A stretch of DNA of 64,000 bases from contig JBMNKK010000004.1 in NCBI GenBank assembly GCA_050952125.1, positions 62,001 through 126,000 of the forward strand, read 5' to 3'. Every line of letters starts with the position of its first letter. Within the stretch, counting starts at the first letter, position 1. A program made the translations under genes and the position numbers. This DNA is from UBA3951 sp050952125 (GTDB lineage: Bacteria > Bacillota > Sulfobacillia > Fermentithermobacillales > Fermentithermobacillaceae). Under the pieces are notes generated by a model that saw only the letters and a program-made list of their open reading frames with translations, ran no database searches and was not told the DNA's origin. This document shows positions 51,891 through 61,335 of the stretch, in pieces.

Positions 51891-52204
51891 AATCACAACC
51901 GTATAGTCGCGCAAAGAGCGATGAACGGGGCTAGTAGGCGCATCACCTCCGGGATCAGCGAGCCGGGTACAGTGAAAGCCGGTGCCGGAAAGAGTTGCCG
52001 AATGGACCCGGGAGCAGCAGGCCCGAAAGTCACACAAGTAGGGTCTGACGGAGATCCTCCGTTACAAGGAGAGGGTATAAGAGGCTTAAGGCCTCCGTAC
52101 CTGAAACGAGTGAGACCGGATAGCCGCTGATTGCGGTACTTACGGTCTTTAGCGAGGTGGCACCGCGGCATAACAACCCGTCCTCATGCGAGGGCGGGTT
52201 TTTT
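51891..52204 (+). promoter_or_regulatory. T-box leader of trpB2 (tRNA-Trp sensing)
   Basis: The leader has the T-box AGGTGGCACCGCG at 52155-52167 and a terminator stem AACCCGTCCTC/GAGGGCGGGTT followed by a T-run at 52199-52204. A TGG at 52003-52005 in the context GAATGGACC is the likely specifier, matching tRNA-Trp. Uncharged tRNA-Trp would prevent termination and switch on the two downstream genes. Confidence 0.93.
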
Positions 52205-52236
52205 GTGTGCGGAAAACGAGGAAAGGGAGATGAAAG

Positions 52237-53604
52237 ATGGACGAGAAGGTAGTCAAGTTCGTTCTGAAGGAGAGGGACCTACCCACTGTCTGGTACAACA
52301 TAGTACCGGACCTTCCGGTTCCGCCAGCGCCGCCCCTTAACCCCAGGACTCTGGAGCCCTTGGACGCCGCGGACCTGGAGCCCCTATTCCCTATGGCTCT
52401 TATCGAGCAGGAGGTCTCCGCCGCACCTACGGTGGATATTCCGGGGCCGGTGCTTGACGCCTACAGGATGTGGAGGCCATCTCCGCTCTACAGGGCTCGC
52501 AGGCTGGAGGCCGCTCTGGGAACTCCGGCCAGGATCTACTACAAGTACGAGGGCGTGAGTCCCGTAGGGAGCCATAAGCCGAACACCGCGGTGGCCCAGG
52601 CGTATTACAACAAGATCAGCGGCACGAGGCACCTTACTACCGAAACCGGCGCCGGGCAATGGGGTTCTGCCCTGGCTATGGCTTGCGCCCAGTTTGGCCT
52701 CGACTGCTCGGTGTACATGGTGCGAGCAAGCTACGACCTGAAACCTCACCGCCGCTCGCTCATGCGCGTCTACGGGGCAGAAGTCACTCCAAGTCCCAGC
52801 CCCCATACTGCGGCAGGCAGAGCCGTCTTGGAGAAAGACCCGTCGTCGCCCGGCAGTCTTGGCATCGCGATTAGCGAGGCTGTCGAGGTCGCTGCAAAAA
52901 GCCAGGATACGAAGTATTCTCTGGGAAGCGTGCTAAACCACGTGTTGCTCCATCAGACGGTCATAGGAATGGAAGCCATCCAACAGATGGAGATGGCCAA
53001 AGACACCCCCGACTACGTAGTGGCGTGTTGCGGAGGAGGAAGCAACTTCGCAGGTCTGACGTTCCCCTTCCTGAAGGCCGCGCTGCAGACCGGTTCGCGA
53101 GGCCCCAGGATAATCGCGGTGGAACCCGCGGCATGCCCAACTCTTACAAGGGGTGCCTACGCATACGACTTCGGCGATACCGCCGGAATGGCGCCGGTGA
53201 TCAAGATGCACACCCTCGGACACGGTTTCGTCCCCGCAGGCATTCACGCGGGCGGACTCCGCTACCACGGCGTGTCGCCTCTAGTCAGTATCCTCCTGGA
53301 CCAAGGCTACATCGAGGCCAGAGCTGTGAACCAACTGCCTGTGTTTTCCGCGGCGGCCCTCTTCACAAAAACCGAGGGCATACTGCCGGCCCCGGAATCG
53401 GCCCACGCGATCAGGGCGGCCGTAGACCTATCCCTGGAAGCTAAAGAAACCGGCGAGGAGAAGTGCATTCTGTTTGGCCTGAGCGGACACGGCCATTTCG
53501 ACCTTGCATCCTACGAGTTGTTCAGCGCGTCGCGCCTTCAGGACTACGCTCACCCCGAGGAGGAGCTCAAACAAGCTCTATCTGAACTGCCCAAGACCCG
53601 ATAG
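52237..53604 (+). CDS. trpB: TrpB2-type tryptophan synthase beta chain
   Basis: A 455-residue PLP enzyme of the TrpB2 class, longer than TrpB1 because of the N-terminal extension (TVWYNIVPDLPVPPAPPLNP). The PLP lysine is K114 in GSHKPNTAVAQ and the phosphate loop is GGGSN at about 266-270. TrpB2 enzymes make Trp from indole without TrpA, and some members prefer O-phosphoserine to serine. ATG start behind GGGAG. It is controlled by a tRNA-Trp T-box and followed after 13 nt by a serine-kinase-like gene. No trpA or other trp gene is present here. Confidence 0.96.
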   Translation: MDEKVVKFVLKERDLPTVWYNIVPDLPVPPAPPLNPRTLEPLDAADLEPLFPMALIEQEVSAAPTVDIPGPVLDAYRMWRPSPLYRARRLEAALGTPARIYYKYEGVSPVGSHKPNTAVAQAYYNKISGTRHLTTETGAGQWGSALAMACAQFGLDCSVYMVRASYDLKPHRRSLMRVYGAEVTPSPSPHTAAGRAVLEKDPSSPGSLGIAISEAVEVAAKSQDTKYSLGSVLNHVLLHQTVIGMEAIQQMEMAKDTPDYVVACCGGGSNFAGLTFPFLKAALQTGSRGPRIIAVEPAACPTLTRGAYAYDFGDTAGMAPVIKMHTLGHGFVPAGIHAGGLRYHGVSPLVSILLDQGYIEARAVNQLPVFSAAALFTKTEGILPAPESAHAIRAAVDLSLEAKETGEEKCILFGLSGHGHFDLASYELFSASRLQDYAHPEEELKQALSELPKTR

Positions 53605-53617
53605 GAGGAGATTTCCA

Positions 53618-54037
53618 ATGGCATCACAAGAGCAAGCAAACGGCATATACTCGTTCGCTCTAATAGACAGTGCAGCCCTTGTCCCTCATGAGCAGGTGGA
53701 CCGGGATAGGCTCTTGCTCTTGGTCAGGGAAATCGCCAGAGACGGCGCCCTCCACTATCCGGTGATGGTAGACAGGAGTTCCATGGTAATCCTAGACGGC
53801 CACCACAGGGCCAGCGCCCTAAAGCTCCTAGGATGCCACCTTACTCCTGTCTACCTTGTGGACTACGGGCATCCGTCCATCACAGTCACTCAGTGGAGAG
53901 ATGACATAGGCGTCAGTAAACAAGCCGTTGTGCAAGCCGGCCTTTCAGGACGCCTCTACCCGCCAAAGGTATCCAGGCACGAATGGGGAGTCCCTCCTGC
54001 GGGAAGGCAAGTCCCATTGTCCTTGCTGCGTATATGA
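53618..54037 (+). CDS. ParB-fold protein, putative free serine kinase (SerK/SbnI-like)
   Basis: A 139-residue ParB/sulfiredoxin-fold protein. It has the two marks of the SerK/SbnI serine kinase branch: PHEQVD near the N-terminus (E25, the position of the proposed catalytic Glu) and LDGHHRASALKLLG (DGHHR at residues 60-64). Such enzymes phosphorylate free L-serine to O-phosphoserine. It is shorter than archaeal SerK and lacks a second domain, so activity is inferred. ATG start behind AGGAGGAG; a longer frame overlapping trpB2 is not needed. Co-transcribed with trpB2, where O-phosphoserine could be the co-substrate. A plain DNA-binding ParB role is unlikely without an HTH. Confidence 0.8.
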   Translation: MASQEQANGIYSFALIDSAALVPHEQVDRDRLLLLVREIARDGALHYPVMVDRSSMVILDGHHRASALKLLGCHLTPVYLVDYGHPSITVTQWRDDIGVSKQAVVQAGLSGRLYPPKVSRHEWGVPPAGRQVPLSLLRI

Positions 54038-54087
54038 GAGGTTCCAGCCGGTAGGCCGCGATTACTCGTCTGCGCCGTGCCGCATAA

Positions 54088-55929
54088 CTACCGGATCAGC
54101 GGCACCGGCGTCTCTGTCCACATGTCGAATACCCCTCGGTCAGTCAGCATGTATCGCCTCGGATAGCAGGTTAAGAAGGCGAAGGTCAGTTGGTCCGCCG
54201 GCTCTTCTCTTAGGCCCTGCATCATGCTCGGCCTCATCTTGTCGGCCGGCAGCAGGTTCAAACCATCTCGAAAGAGGGTTCGAGCCGCACTCTCGACTTT
54301 GCTGTACTCTTCGGCAACCTCTCTCGGAGGAGCGTCGGACATCAGCCCCCATACGGGGAGGGCAAGCTCGGCAAGGATCTTGCCTTCGCCGGCAACAACT
54401 ATGCCCCCGCCGATCTCAGCTACCCTGTTCACAGCCAGCGCCATATCCGGATCATTAGCTCCGATGACCGCGATGTTGTGGCTGTCGTGCATGACGCTGG
54501 TCGCAATGGCCCCGCGTCTCAGCCCCCACTGCCAGAATCCAAGGCCAATGTTTCCGGTAGCCCGGTGCCGCTCTACAACTGCCGCCTTATGAATGCCCCG
54601 GGAGAAGTCCGGCTGCACAAGTCCGTCCCTCACGGGAAGCCGCATCCTTATCTCCTGGACATCACCTGTCCAGGTATAGGGCGGGATGACTACGGCTTCC
54701 ACAGTGCCGGCTTGAGCGCGTCCCCGGGGCACGCGCACAGCGAAGTCTTCCGCTGTCACCGGACGTTTAAGGTGTATGCTGTCAACCGCGTAGAGAGGAG
54801 CGGGGCGATGAGGGATGGGAAGGGTGAGGGCACCGTCTCTTGCCACCTCAACTCCGTTTGCATAGACGCGGGAAATCGTGACATCGCGCAGATCGGTGAT
54901 AAACAGAATGTCGGCATACCTTCCGGGATTGATAGAGCCGTGGTCTCGCTCAAACCCCCAGTGCCGGGCATTGTTCAGAGTGGCCATCTGATAAGCGCAG
55001 ATTTCGGGAACTCCCAGCCTGATCGCCTCGCGGACCTCGTTATCCAGTCCGCCTTTCTCCAGCAGGTTCTGCACCGGCCTGTCGTCAACCGCGAGGCCGA
55101 CGCGAGTCCAGTCAATCTGGCTGTTCAGCAGCATTTTGATGGTTTCGACTTCCCGGCCTACCTGAAGCTGAATGTCGAAGCCGCGCCTAAGCATCTCCAG
55201 GCCCCATTCAGGGCTGGCGGTATTGTGGGTTGAGCGGACTCCCGCCGACGCGTACGCAGAAAGATGCTTCCCCGAGTATCCTCCGTGGCCCTCGATACTC
55301 TGCCAACAACGATACGCAGCCTCAAGGAGTCCCCACTGCCGGGTGTCGCCGCTGTAGATTCTGGGAGCGTCCATCATTTCTCCGAGGCCGATCACTCGGG
55401 GCCAGGTCAGGGCCTTCCTGAGTTCTTCCCCTCCTATGTACCCGCCCGTAGTTTCCACGTTGCTGGGAGGAGTCGCAGAAGACACCTGCACATAGACTTT
55501 CTGCTTGAGGTCCTCGGTGTTCTCAAGGATATACCTGATGGCGTCCAGCCCGCCGGGTGCGCAGGCCTCGTGAGGGTCTTCCACCAATACAGTGATGCCG
55601 TGCGGAAGAGTCACCTCAGCGTGGCGCCAGGGAGCCATCCGCGAACTCTCTATATGATAGTGGGAGTCTATGAAGCCGGGGACAAGGTAGGCACCTCTCG
55701 CATCCACAACCTTGGTCTTAAGTCCTATACAACCGGACCCGTCACCCACCAAGGCGATTCGCTCGCCGGCTACAGCAACGTCGAGACCTTCCTCGATCTC
55801 TCCGGTGTAAACGTTAACAAGCCGCCCGCCTCGTATAACCAAATCGGCAGGAGCCCGGCCAAGAGCAACTTCCACCAGCCTCTGCCGTTGGGCTGCCTCC
55901 CGAGCGGCATATTCCTCTTTGCTGTACGT
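54088..55929 (-). CDS. Adenine-deaminase-like amidohydrolase (probable ACG start)
   Basis: About 613 residues in the Ade family of metal-dependent amidohydrolases: N-terminal ADLVIRGGRLVNVYTGEIE, HxH metal motif in PGFIDSHYHIESS, EDPHEACAPGGLDAIRYIL, VDDRPVQNLLEKGG, and an adenine-deaminase C-terminal domain. Where Ade has DHE this protein reads THN, so the substrate may not be adenine. GTG 55965 has no ribosome-binding site; ACG 55929 has GGGGG seven bases upstream and gives MYSKEEYAAREAA. It lies just downstream of the XRE regulator. Confidence 0.88.
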   Translation of the reverse strand, partial: TYSKEEYAAREAAQRQRLVEVALGRAPADLVIRGGRLVNVYTGEIEEGLDVAVAGERIALVGDGSGCIGLKTKVVDARGAYLVPGFIDSHYHIESSRMAPWRHAEVTLPHGITVLVEDPHEACAPGGLDAIRYILENTEDLKQKVYVQVSSATPPSNVETTGGYIGGEELRKALTWPRVIGLGEMMDAPRIYSGDTRQWGLLEAAYRCWQSIEGHGGYSGKHLSAYASAGVRSTHNTASPEWGLEMLRRGFDIQLQVGREVETIKMLLNSQIDWTRVGLAVDDRPVQNLLEKGGLDNEVREAIRLGVPEICAYQMATLNNARHWGFERDHGSINPGRYADILFITDLRDVTISRVYANGVEVARDGALTLPIPHRPAPLYAVDSIHLKRPVTAEDFAVRVPRGRAQAGTVEAVVIPPYTWTGDVQEIRMRLPVRDGLVQPDFSRGIHKAAVVERHRATGNIGLGFWQWGLRRGAIATSVMHDSHNIAVIGANDPDMALAVNRVAEIGGGIVVAGEGKILAELALPVWGLMSDAPPREVAEEYSKVESAARTLFRDGLNLLPADKMRPSMMQGLREEPADQLTFAFLTCYPRRYMLTDRGVFDMWTETPVPLIR

Positions 55930-55971
55930 ACTGATACCCCCTGTTCTCCATTGACCGGCGATCACTTAGAG

Positions 55972-56397
55972 TCAGTTTTTGGGCTGGCGGCGGTCTCGAA
56001 GAAACTGCAGAACAGCATCTATGTCTTCCGGTGAAACCGGCTTACCGTCAAGCGTGAATCGCACGCTGCTTTCCTTGAGAAACTGCTCCATCTCGACAGT
56101 CGCAGAACCGTCTACGGGCAGCGGACCGGGAAGGTACCCGGCAACCTCGAGAAGCCGGGCAGTTGTGACGCATAGAGGACGGGCAAGTCGTTTGAGGATC
56201 CTGGGAGAAGGAACACCGCGCGCTCCGGTCTCAACCTGGGACAAATAGGCGTTGGAGACTCCGGCCACCTCTGCCAACCGCCTGATGGATAGGCCTTTTG
56301 CCCGTCTCGCTTCCCTCAGAAATGCACTGAAACCGCCTATATCACGCCGGGAACGCGTTCCCTCTTTCGGTCCTGAACTGCGCCCGCCGCACTCCAA
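55972..56397 (-). CDS. XRE-family transcriptional regulator
   Basis: A 141-residue protein with an N-terminal helix-turn-helix (FLREARRAKGLSIRRLAEV, AGVSNAYLSQVETGARG) and a C-terminal region ending LDGKPVSPEDIDAVLQFLRD, a tail seen in many Firmicute XRE regulators. The TTG start lies six bases after GGAGGTG. It may regulate the amidohydrolase gene after it (6-42 nt gap depending on start) or the divergent kinase-like gene. Confidence 0.9.
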   Translation of the reverse strand: MECGGRSSGPKEGTRSRRDIGGFSAFLREARRAKGLSIRRLAEVAGVSNAYLSQVETGARGVPSPRILKRLARPLCVTTARLLEVAGYLPGPLPVDGSATVEMEQFLKESSVRFTLDGKPVSPEDIDAVLQFLRDRRQPKN

Positions 56398-56563
56398 TCA
56401 AGACACCTCCGGTCGTGTTGACATAACACCAACAGTATCGGCTAAGGCAGCAGCATGTTGAGGTTCCGCAGCAGCCGGAACTGCGTACCGAGATATCCCG
56501 CCCTCAGTCTTTTCTATGCCGACGCGCTATTCTCCTGTAATTTCCTGTTCTCATACAAGAGTA

Positions 56564-56592
56564 TTGGATAAGTATACAACATGTGGTAGAAT
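56564..56592 (+). promoter_or_regulatory. Promoter of the pseudokinase-LuxR gene
   Basis: TTGGAT and TAGAAT are separated by 17 nt, about 69 nt upstream of the ATG. The rest of the 263-bp divergent region shows no other feature I can name. Confidence 0.7.
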
Positions 56593-56660
56593 GTCTCTCA
56601 ACTGCAGGATACCCTGTAAATCTGCCCGATGCACTATGAGGTTGGCGAGGACAGGCACAT

Positions 56661-59600
56661 ATGTTGGATCTCCCGGGCTACATCATCCGCGATGAGATAT
56701 TTGAGGGTTTCAGGACGAAGGTTTACCGCGGCTGGTCAGTAAAGAGGCATGCACCGGTTCTCATAAAGGTGCCAAAGCACGCGACTCCTTCGCTTTCTGA
56801 TATTGCCGGCCTTGTTCACGAATACGGAACGACCCGTGATCTTGAGATAGAGGGTATCGCCAGGGCGATTGAACTGGTAGACGCGAACTCGACTCTCGCT
56901 CTTGTAGTTGAAGACAAAGGTGCTGTGCCGCTTGCACAGTACACCGGAGGCAGAGCCGTAGACCTTGGGGATTTCCTGGATATGGCCGCGCGTATGGCAG
57001 AGACGCTCGGGAGGTTGCACCGAGAGGGCATAGTCCACAGAAACATCAGTCCCGAGACCGTACTCATCCACCCGGAGACCAAGGAAGTAACGATAACGGG
57101 CTTCGCGGCAGAAGCTCGCGATACAGACCTGAAATCAGTTGTGGAGTCAGTGAACCCGGCATATATGGCTCCGGAGCAGACCGGGTTGACGGCATACGGT
57201 GTTGATCACCGCGCCGACCTCTACTCCCTCGGCATAGTCTTTTACCAGATGCTCACCGGGCGGCTTCCGCTGCAAGCCGCGGGGCCTTCCGGATGGGTCT
57301 GGGTCCACACGGCTCAAGAGCCCACGGCGCCGCATACAGCGAACCCCAAGATTCCTCCGGATCTGTCGGCGATAGTAATGAAAATGCTCGCCAAGACTCC
57401 GGATGACAGATATCAGAGTCCGTTTGCGCTCATCCAAGATTTGTCCAGGTGCAGATACCGGATCGGCGCGACAGCACAAATGAGGCGGCCGGCCTTCGAA
57501 CCTGACGATAGGCAGCCTCGATTTTCCCTGTCCCGTAAGCTCTATGGCAGAAGCAAAGAGGCAGAGTCTCTGAAGGCCGCCTTGGAGCAGGTCTGCAAGG
57601 GAGGCGGCGGCGTTGTTCTGGTAAGCGGAGAAGCCGGCATGGGCAAAACCATGCTGGTAGACGAAGTCTTGAGGATTCGGGCTATGGAAAAAGGGTACTA
57701 CGGCTACGGCAAAGCCGGGCGCATCAAACAACACAGCCCGTATTCCATCTTCGTTAGCGCCATGGAAATGGTCATCAAGCAGATGCTATCCGACAGCAAC
57801 GCCAGGTTGGCGGCATGGAAAGCCGATATTCTGCGGGCAGTGGGACGGAGCGGCGCGGTAATCACCGAGCTCATTCCGGACATTGAGGTCATAATCGGAC
57901 CGCAGCCACCGGTGGAAGTCGTTCAACCAAGAGAAGCTCAAAATCGTTTTTTCCTAACATTGGGGAACTTCATAGGCGTATTCGCGAAGAGGCGTACTCC
58001 CCTAGTGCTGTTTCTCGATGATTTGCAGTGGGCAGACCTGGCTTCGCTGCAGCTCCTTACATACCTGTCCAGGAAGGCCAAGTACCTGCTAATCGTGGGA
58101 GCCTACAGGGACAGTGAGGTTGTTGAGGGAAGCTCCTTGGCAGACTTCATAGAGCACGTGCGTGAAAGAACTTCCGTTACGACTATACGCCTCGATCCTC
58201 TGAGAGAAGAAGATGTTGTCTCGTTTGTCGCCGATACCCTCTCCTGCCCCGCGCACAGAACAAGAGCCTTAGCCGATGTGCTCGGCCGCAAGACTTACGG
58301 GAATCCGTTCTTTCTCGGTCAGGCACTGAAGACGGCTTACGATGAGAATATCGTAAAGCTCAACGAATGTACGGGATGTTGGGAATGGGATATTGAATCC
58401 GTGGAGAGTCTCCAGGTGCCCGAGGATGTGATTGACCTCATCCTCAAGAGGCTTGCCAGAATCCCGGAGACCACGCTAGGTATCCTGAAGCTTGCTTCAT
58501 GCCTGGGCCATGCCTTCTGGCTTAGATCTCTATCCATTGTCTCTGAGAAGCCGGTTTCAGAAATCTCTAAACTCATGCTCCCCGCAATGCGCGAGGGACT
58601 TGTGAGCCTGGCCCAGGAGAAAGGCGGCGACTGGAAGTTCGAGTTCGTACACGATGAAATCGAGAAAGCCGTATACTCGCTCTTCTCGGAAGCGGACAGG
58701 AAACGAACCCACTTAAGGTTCGGGCAGCTGCTGTTGAAGGAAGCCCTTCGGGGCGACTTTGACGATATGTTGCTGTCCACGATGGATCACGTGAACCGCG
58801 CTCTGGACCTGGTCGATGATCCCGGTGAAAGGTTGAGGTTTGCCTGCTACAACCTGCAGGCGGGACGCAAGGCCAAGGCAGCCGTAGCCCATGATTCCGC
58901 ACTGAGCTACTTTGCGGCAGGCAGGCTCCTCCTTCCTGATGATGCGTGGGAGAAGCACTACCGCTTGTGTTACGACCTTCACTTCGAATCCGCCCAGTGC
59001 GAATACATGGTAGGCGGAGTAGATGAAGCCGAGAAACTGCTTGACCTGCTACTCGATCACGCGAGGACCGAACACGAAAAAGTCGACATAAACAGCCTCA
59101 AGATGTTGTTGTTTGCGGGAGTCGGCGAGTACGAGAAAGCCCTGCGTATAGGAAGAGACACGCTGAGCGCCCTCGGAATGAATATGCCGGAGCGCCCCGG
59201 TTTTCTCGACAATGCAAGAGAGATATTGCTGTATAAATGGCTTATGCTGAACAGGAAAGTTCAACACCTGGCTGAACTGCCCGAGATGCGTCACTCAAGA
59301 GAGAGGAAGCTCACCGAGCTCCTGGTCAAGTTCATACTGGTCACGAGCACAAACTACCCGGACTTGTATGCTCTCACCTCCCTCAAAGCAGGAAACCACG
59401 CCCTTAGGCACGGCAGTTCCGAAATGGCTCCCATCGGTTACTTGGGGTTCGGTATCGCCGAAGGGAGTGTCCTTGGCAATTACACGAGAGGGTACGAACT
59501 GGGCAAGGCGGCGATATCGGTTGTAGAGCGATATGGAGAGAGCTTCACTAAGTGCATCGTGTATTTTTGCTTCGGTGCGCTAATCAACCACTGGACGCAC

Positions 59601-61277
59601 AACCTGAAAGACGGGCTACTGTACCTGGAGAAGTCGATCGACTACGCGCTTAGAGCAGGAGAAGTGATTGTAGCAGGGTGGGCGCACACCATGATTCTCG
59701 AGAACAAATACCTCTTGGGTACGCCCCTTAGCGAGATCCTGTCAGAAGCGAGAAGATGCAGCGAGTACGGGGAAAAAGTTCAGCATGAGAATCTAACGAT
59801 TAACGCGTGGATATATGAGAATGCCGCTACCATGCTGACTGACAGGCGCGCTTGGCACTCGTCTGAAGACGCTTGGGCAGTCAGGGCACCTGTGGAGGGC
59901 GACAAAGCCTCACTGGCTACCCTCTGTTTCTCTGAAATGCATATCCGTTATCTGAAAGGTGAATATGTGGAGGCCTTGTCGGCCATGGAGAGACTTGAGG
60001 AGTATCTGGATGCCATAGTGGGATTCATGATCTCTGCCGAGTGCAAGTACTACCGCTCTCTCGTCATAACAGCTGCATATCCTCACTTGTCGGCTGGAGA
60101 ACGAAGGAGACTGATGAAACGATTAGCCAAGGATCGCCGGCAGATGAAAAAGTGGTCCGACCTGTGCCCGGGCAACTTCCGCCACAAGTATCTCTTGGTC
60201 AAAGCGGAGACGGCGCGGATCTTGGGCAAGGATCGGAAGGCGGAGGTCTTGTATGACCAAGCAATCAATGCGGCCCGAAACAACGGGTTTGTCCAAGACG
60301 AGGCCGTTGCGTGTGAGCGCGCTGCCCTGTTCAGTATGAGCAAGGAAAGGACCAGTACCGCGAAAGCATACATAAACGATGCCTGCAGGGCGTACGAGAA
60401 ATGGGGAGCGGCGGCGAAAATCCAGGATCTGAAAACGCGATACCCGGAGCTCCTAAACGATGTGTCCGCACATAAAGAAAAGGGGCAGATCTCAGCAGAA
60501 CTCCTTAAGCAGATCTTGGCGGACAGTGATGGCAGAAGCAGAAACGCTTATGAGAGCCCTAGCGCAATTCAGGAAGCCGCAAAGGATCTGGCCGGCCAGG
60601 TTGAGCCTCGCACAGCGCTACGGTCTTTCTTGGAAACGGTCATGGATATAACGTACGCAAACAGGGGTTATCTGTTGCTGGAGCGAGACGGCGAATTATC
60701 CATCAAGTTCGGAAGGGACTCTGAACAGGAGACTGCCGAATTTGCCGAACCGGTGCGAGTTGAACAAGCCGATCAACTATCCAAAGCTATCGTGCGTTTT
60801 GTCTATAGGACGCTTACCCCCGTGATTATCGATGAAGACCACCCCGGCATATTCGCCAAGGACAGGTACATCAGAAAGACGAGGCCGAAATCGGTCGCCT
60901 GTGCCCCCATCCTGACGCAGGGCGTTCCTATCGGTGTTCTGTACTTGGAGAACACTCTAGTGGCAGGCATCTTCACGCCGGAACGTCTCGAAGTGGTATA
61001 CCTCCTGGCCAACAGACTTGCCCCTGTTAAGGGTCCCGCTGATGTCTCGGTACAAACCGGTGTCGATCAGAAGTTGCCGACAGGCGAGTACCTTACTGAG
61101 AGGGAGGCGGAAATACTCCGACTTATTTCTCGGGGCCTATCGAACAAGGAAATCGGAGACCGCTTGGGGTTAACCATAAACACGGTGAAGACCCACATAA
61201 AGAGTCTCTACAGCAAGCTCGGTGTTCATGGACGAGTTCAGGCACTTAAGCGCGGGCAAGAGCGGGGGCTGCTGTAG
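56661..61277 (+). CDS. Pseudokinase-ATPase-TPR-GAF-LuxR signalling regulator
   Basis: A 1538-residue protein. Residues 1-270 are a Ser/Thr-kinase fold with the beta3 Lys K36, but the glycine loop is degenerate, HRD reads H126-R-N128, and DFG reads G147-F-A, so catalysis is probably lost. Residues about 295-600 form an AAA/STAND ATPase (Walker A GEAGMGKT at about 323-330; Walker B LVLFLDDLQWAD). A long TPR-like helical region follows, then a GAF domain (about 1330-1460) and a C-terminal LuxR HTH (LTEREAEILRLISRGLSNKE). The layout resembles PknK/MalT-type regulators: the ATPase would switch DNA binding on ligand. The sensed signal is unknown. It ends in a strong terminator. Confidence 0.92.
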   Translation: MLDLPGYIIRDEIFEGFRTKVYRGWSVKRHAPVLIKVPKHATPSLSDIAGLVHEYGTTRDLEIEGIARAIELVDANSTLALVVEDKGAVPLAQYTGGRAVDLGDFLDMAARMAETLGRLHREGIVHRNISPETVLIHPETKEVTITGFAAEARDTDLKSVVESVNPAYMAPEQTGLTAYGVDHRADLYSLGIVFYQMLTGRLPLQAAGPSGWVWVHTAQEPTAPHTANPKIPPDLSAIVMKMLAKTPDDRYQSPFALIQDLSRCRYRIGATAQMRRPAFEPDDRQPRFSLSRKLYGRSKEAESLKAALEQVCKGGGGVVLVSGEAGMGKTMLVDEVLRIRAMEKGYYGYGKAGRIKQHSPYSIFVSAMEMVIKQMLSDSNARLAAWKADILRAVGRSGAVITELIPDIEVIIGPQPPVEVVQPREAQNRFFLTLGNFIGVFAKRRTPLVLFLDDLQWADLASLQLLTYLSRKAKYLLIVGAYRDSEVVEGSSLADFIEHVRERTSVTTIRLDPLREEDVVSFVADTLSCPAHRTRALADVLGRKTYGNPFFLGQALKTAYDENIVKLNECTGCWEWDIESVESLQVPEDVIDLILKRLARIPETTLGILKLASCLGHAFWLRSLSIVSEKPVSEISKLMLPAMREGLVSLAQEKGGDWKFEFVHDEIEKAVYSLFSEADRKRTHLRFGQLLLKEALRGDFDDMLLSTMDHVNRALDLVDDPGERLRFACYNLQAGRKAKAAVAHDSALSYFAAGRLLLPDDAWEKHYRLCYDLHFESAQCEYMVGGVDEAEKLLDLLLDHARTEHEKVDINSLKMLLFAGVGEYEKALRIGRDTLSALGMNMPERPGFLDNAREILLYKWLMLNRKVQHLAELPEMRHSRERKLTELLVKFILVTSTNYPDLYALTSLKAGNHALRHGSSEMAPIGYLGFGIAEGSVLGNYTRGYELGKAAISVVERYGESFTKCIVYFCFGALINHWTHNLKDGLLYLEKSIDYALRAGEVIVAGWAHTMILENKYLLGTPLSEILSEARRCSEYGEKVQHENLTINAWIYENAATMLTDRRAWHSSEDAWAVRAPVEGDKASLATLCFSEMHIRYLKGEYVEALSAMERLEEYLDAIVGFMISAECKYYRSLVITAAYPHLSAGERRRLMKRLAKDRRQMKKWSDLCPGNFRHKYLLVKAETARILGKDRKAEVLYDQAINAARNNGFVQDEAVACERAALFSMSKERTSTAKAYINDACRAYEKWGAAAKIQDLKTRYPELLNDVSAHKEKGQISAELLKQILADSDGRSRNAYESPSAIQEAAKDLAGQVEPRTALRSFLETVMDITYANRGYLLLERDGELSIKFGRDSEQETAEFAEPVRVEQADQLSKAIVRFVYRTLTPVIIDEDHPGIFAKDRYIRKTRPKSVACAPILTQGVPIGVLYLENTLVAGIFTPERLEVVYLLANRLAPVKGPADVSVQTGVDQKLPTGEYLTEREAEILRLISRGLSNKEIGDRLGLTINTVKTHIKSLYSKLGVHGRVQALKRGQERGLL

Positions 61278-61335
61278 CAGGCCAAACGCGAACTTAACGA
61301 GGATTTAATCAGGAATTGATGTAGTTTCCCCGCCG

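Noticed and set aside
53504..53617. Extension of the serine-kinase-like protein into the trpB2 frame
   Set aside because: The first 38 codons overlap trpB2 in another frame, while ATG 53618 has a strong ribosome-binding site and begins the conserved part.
54478..55233. 251-codon plus-strand frame
   Set aside because: Antisense shadow of the adenine-deaminase-like gene, with no ribosome-binding site or domain.
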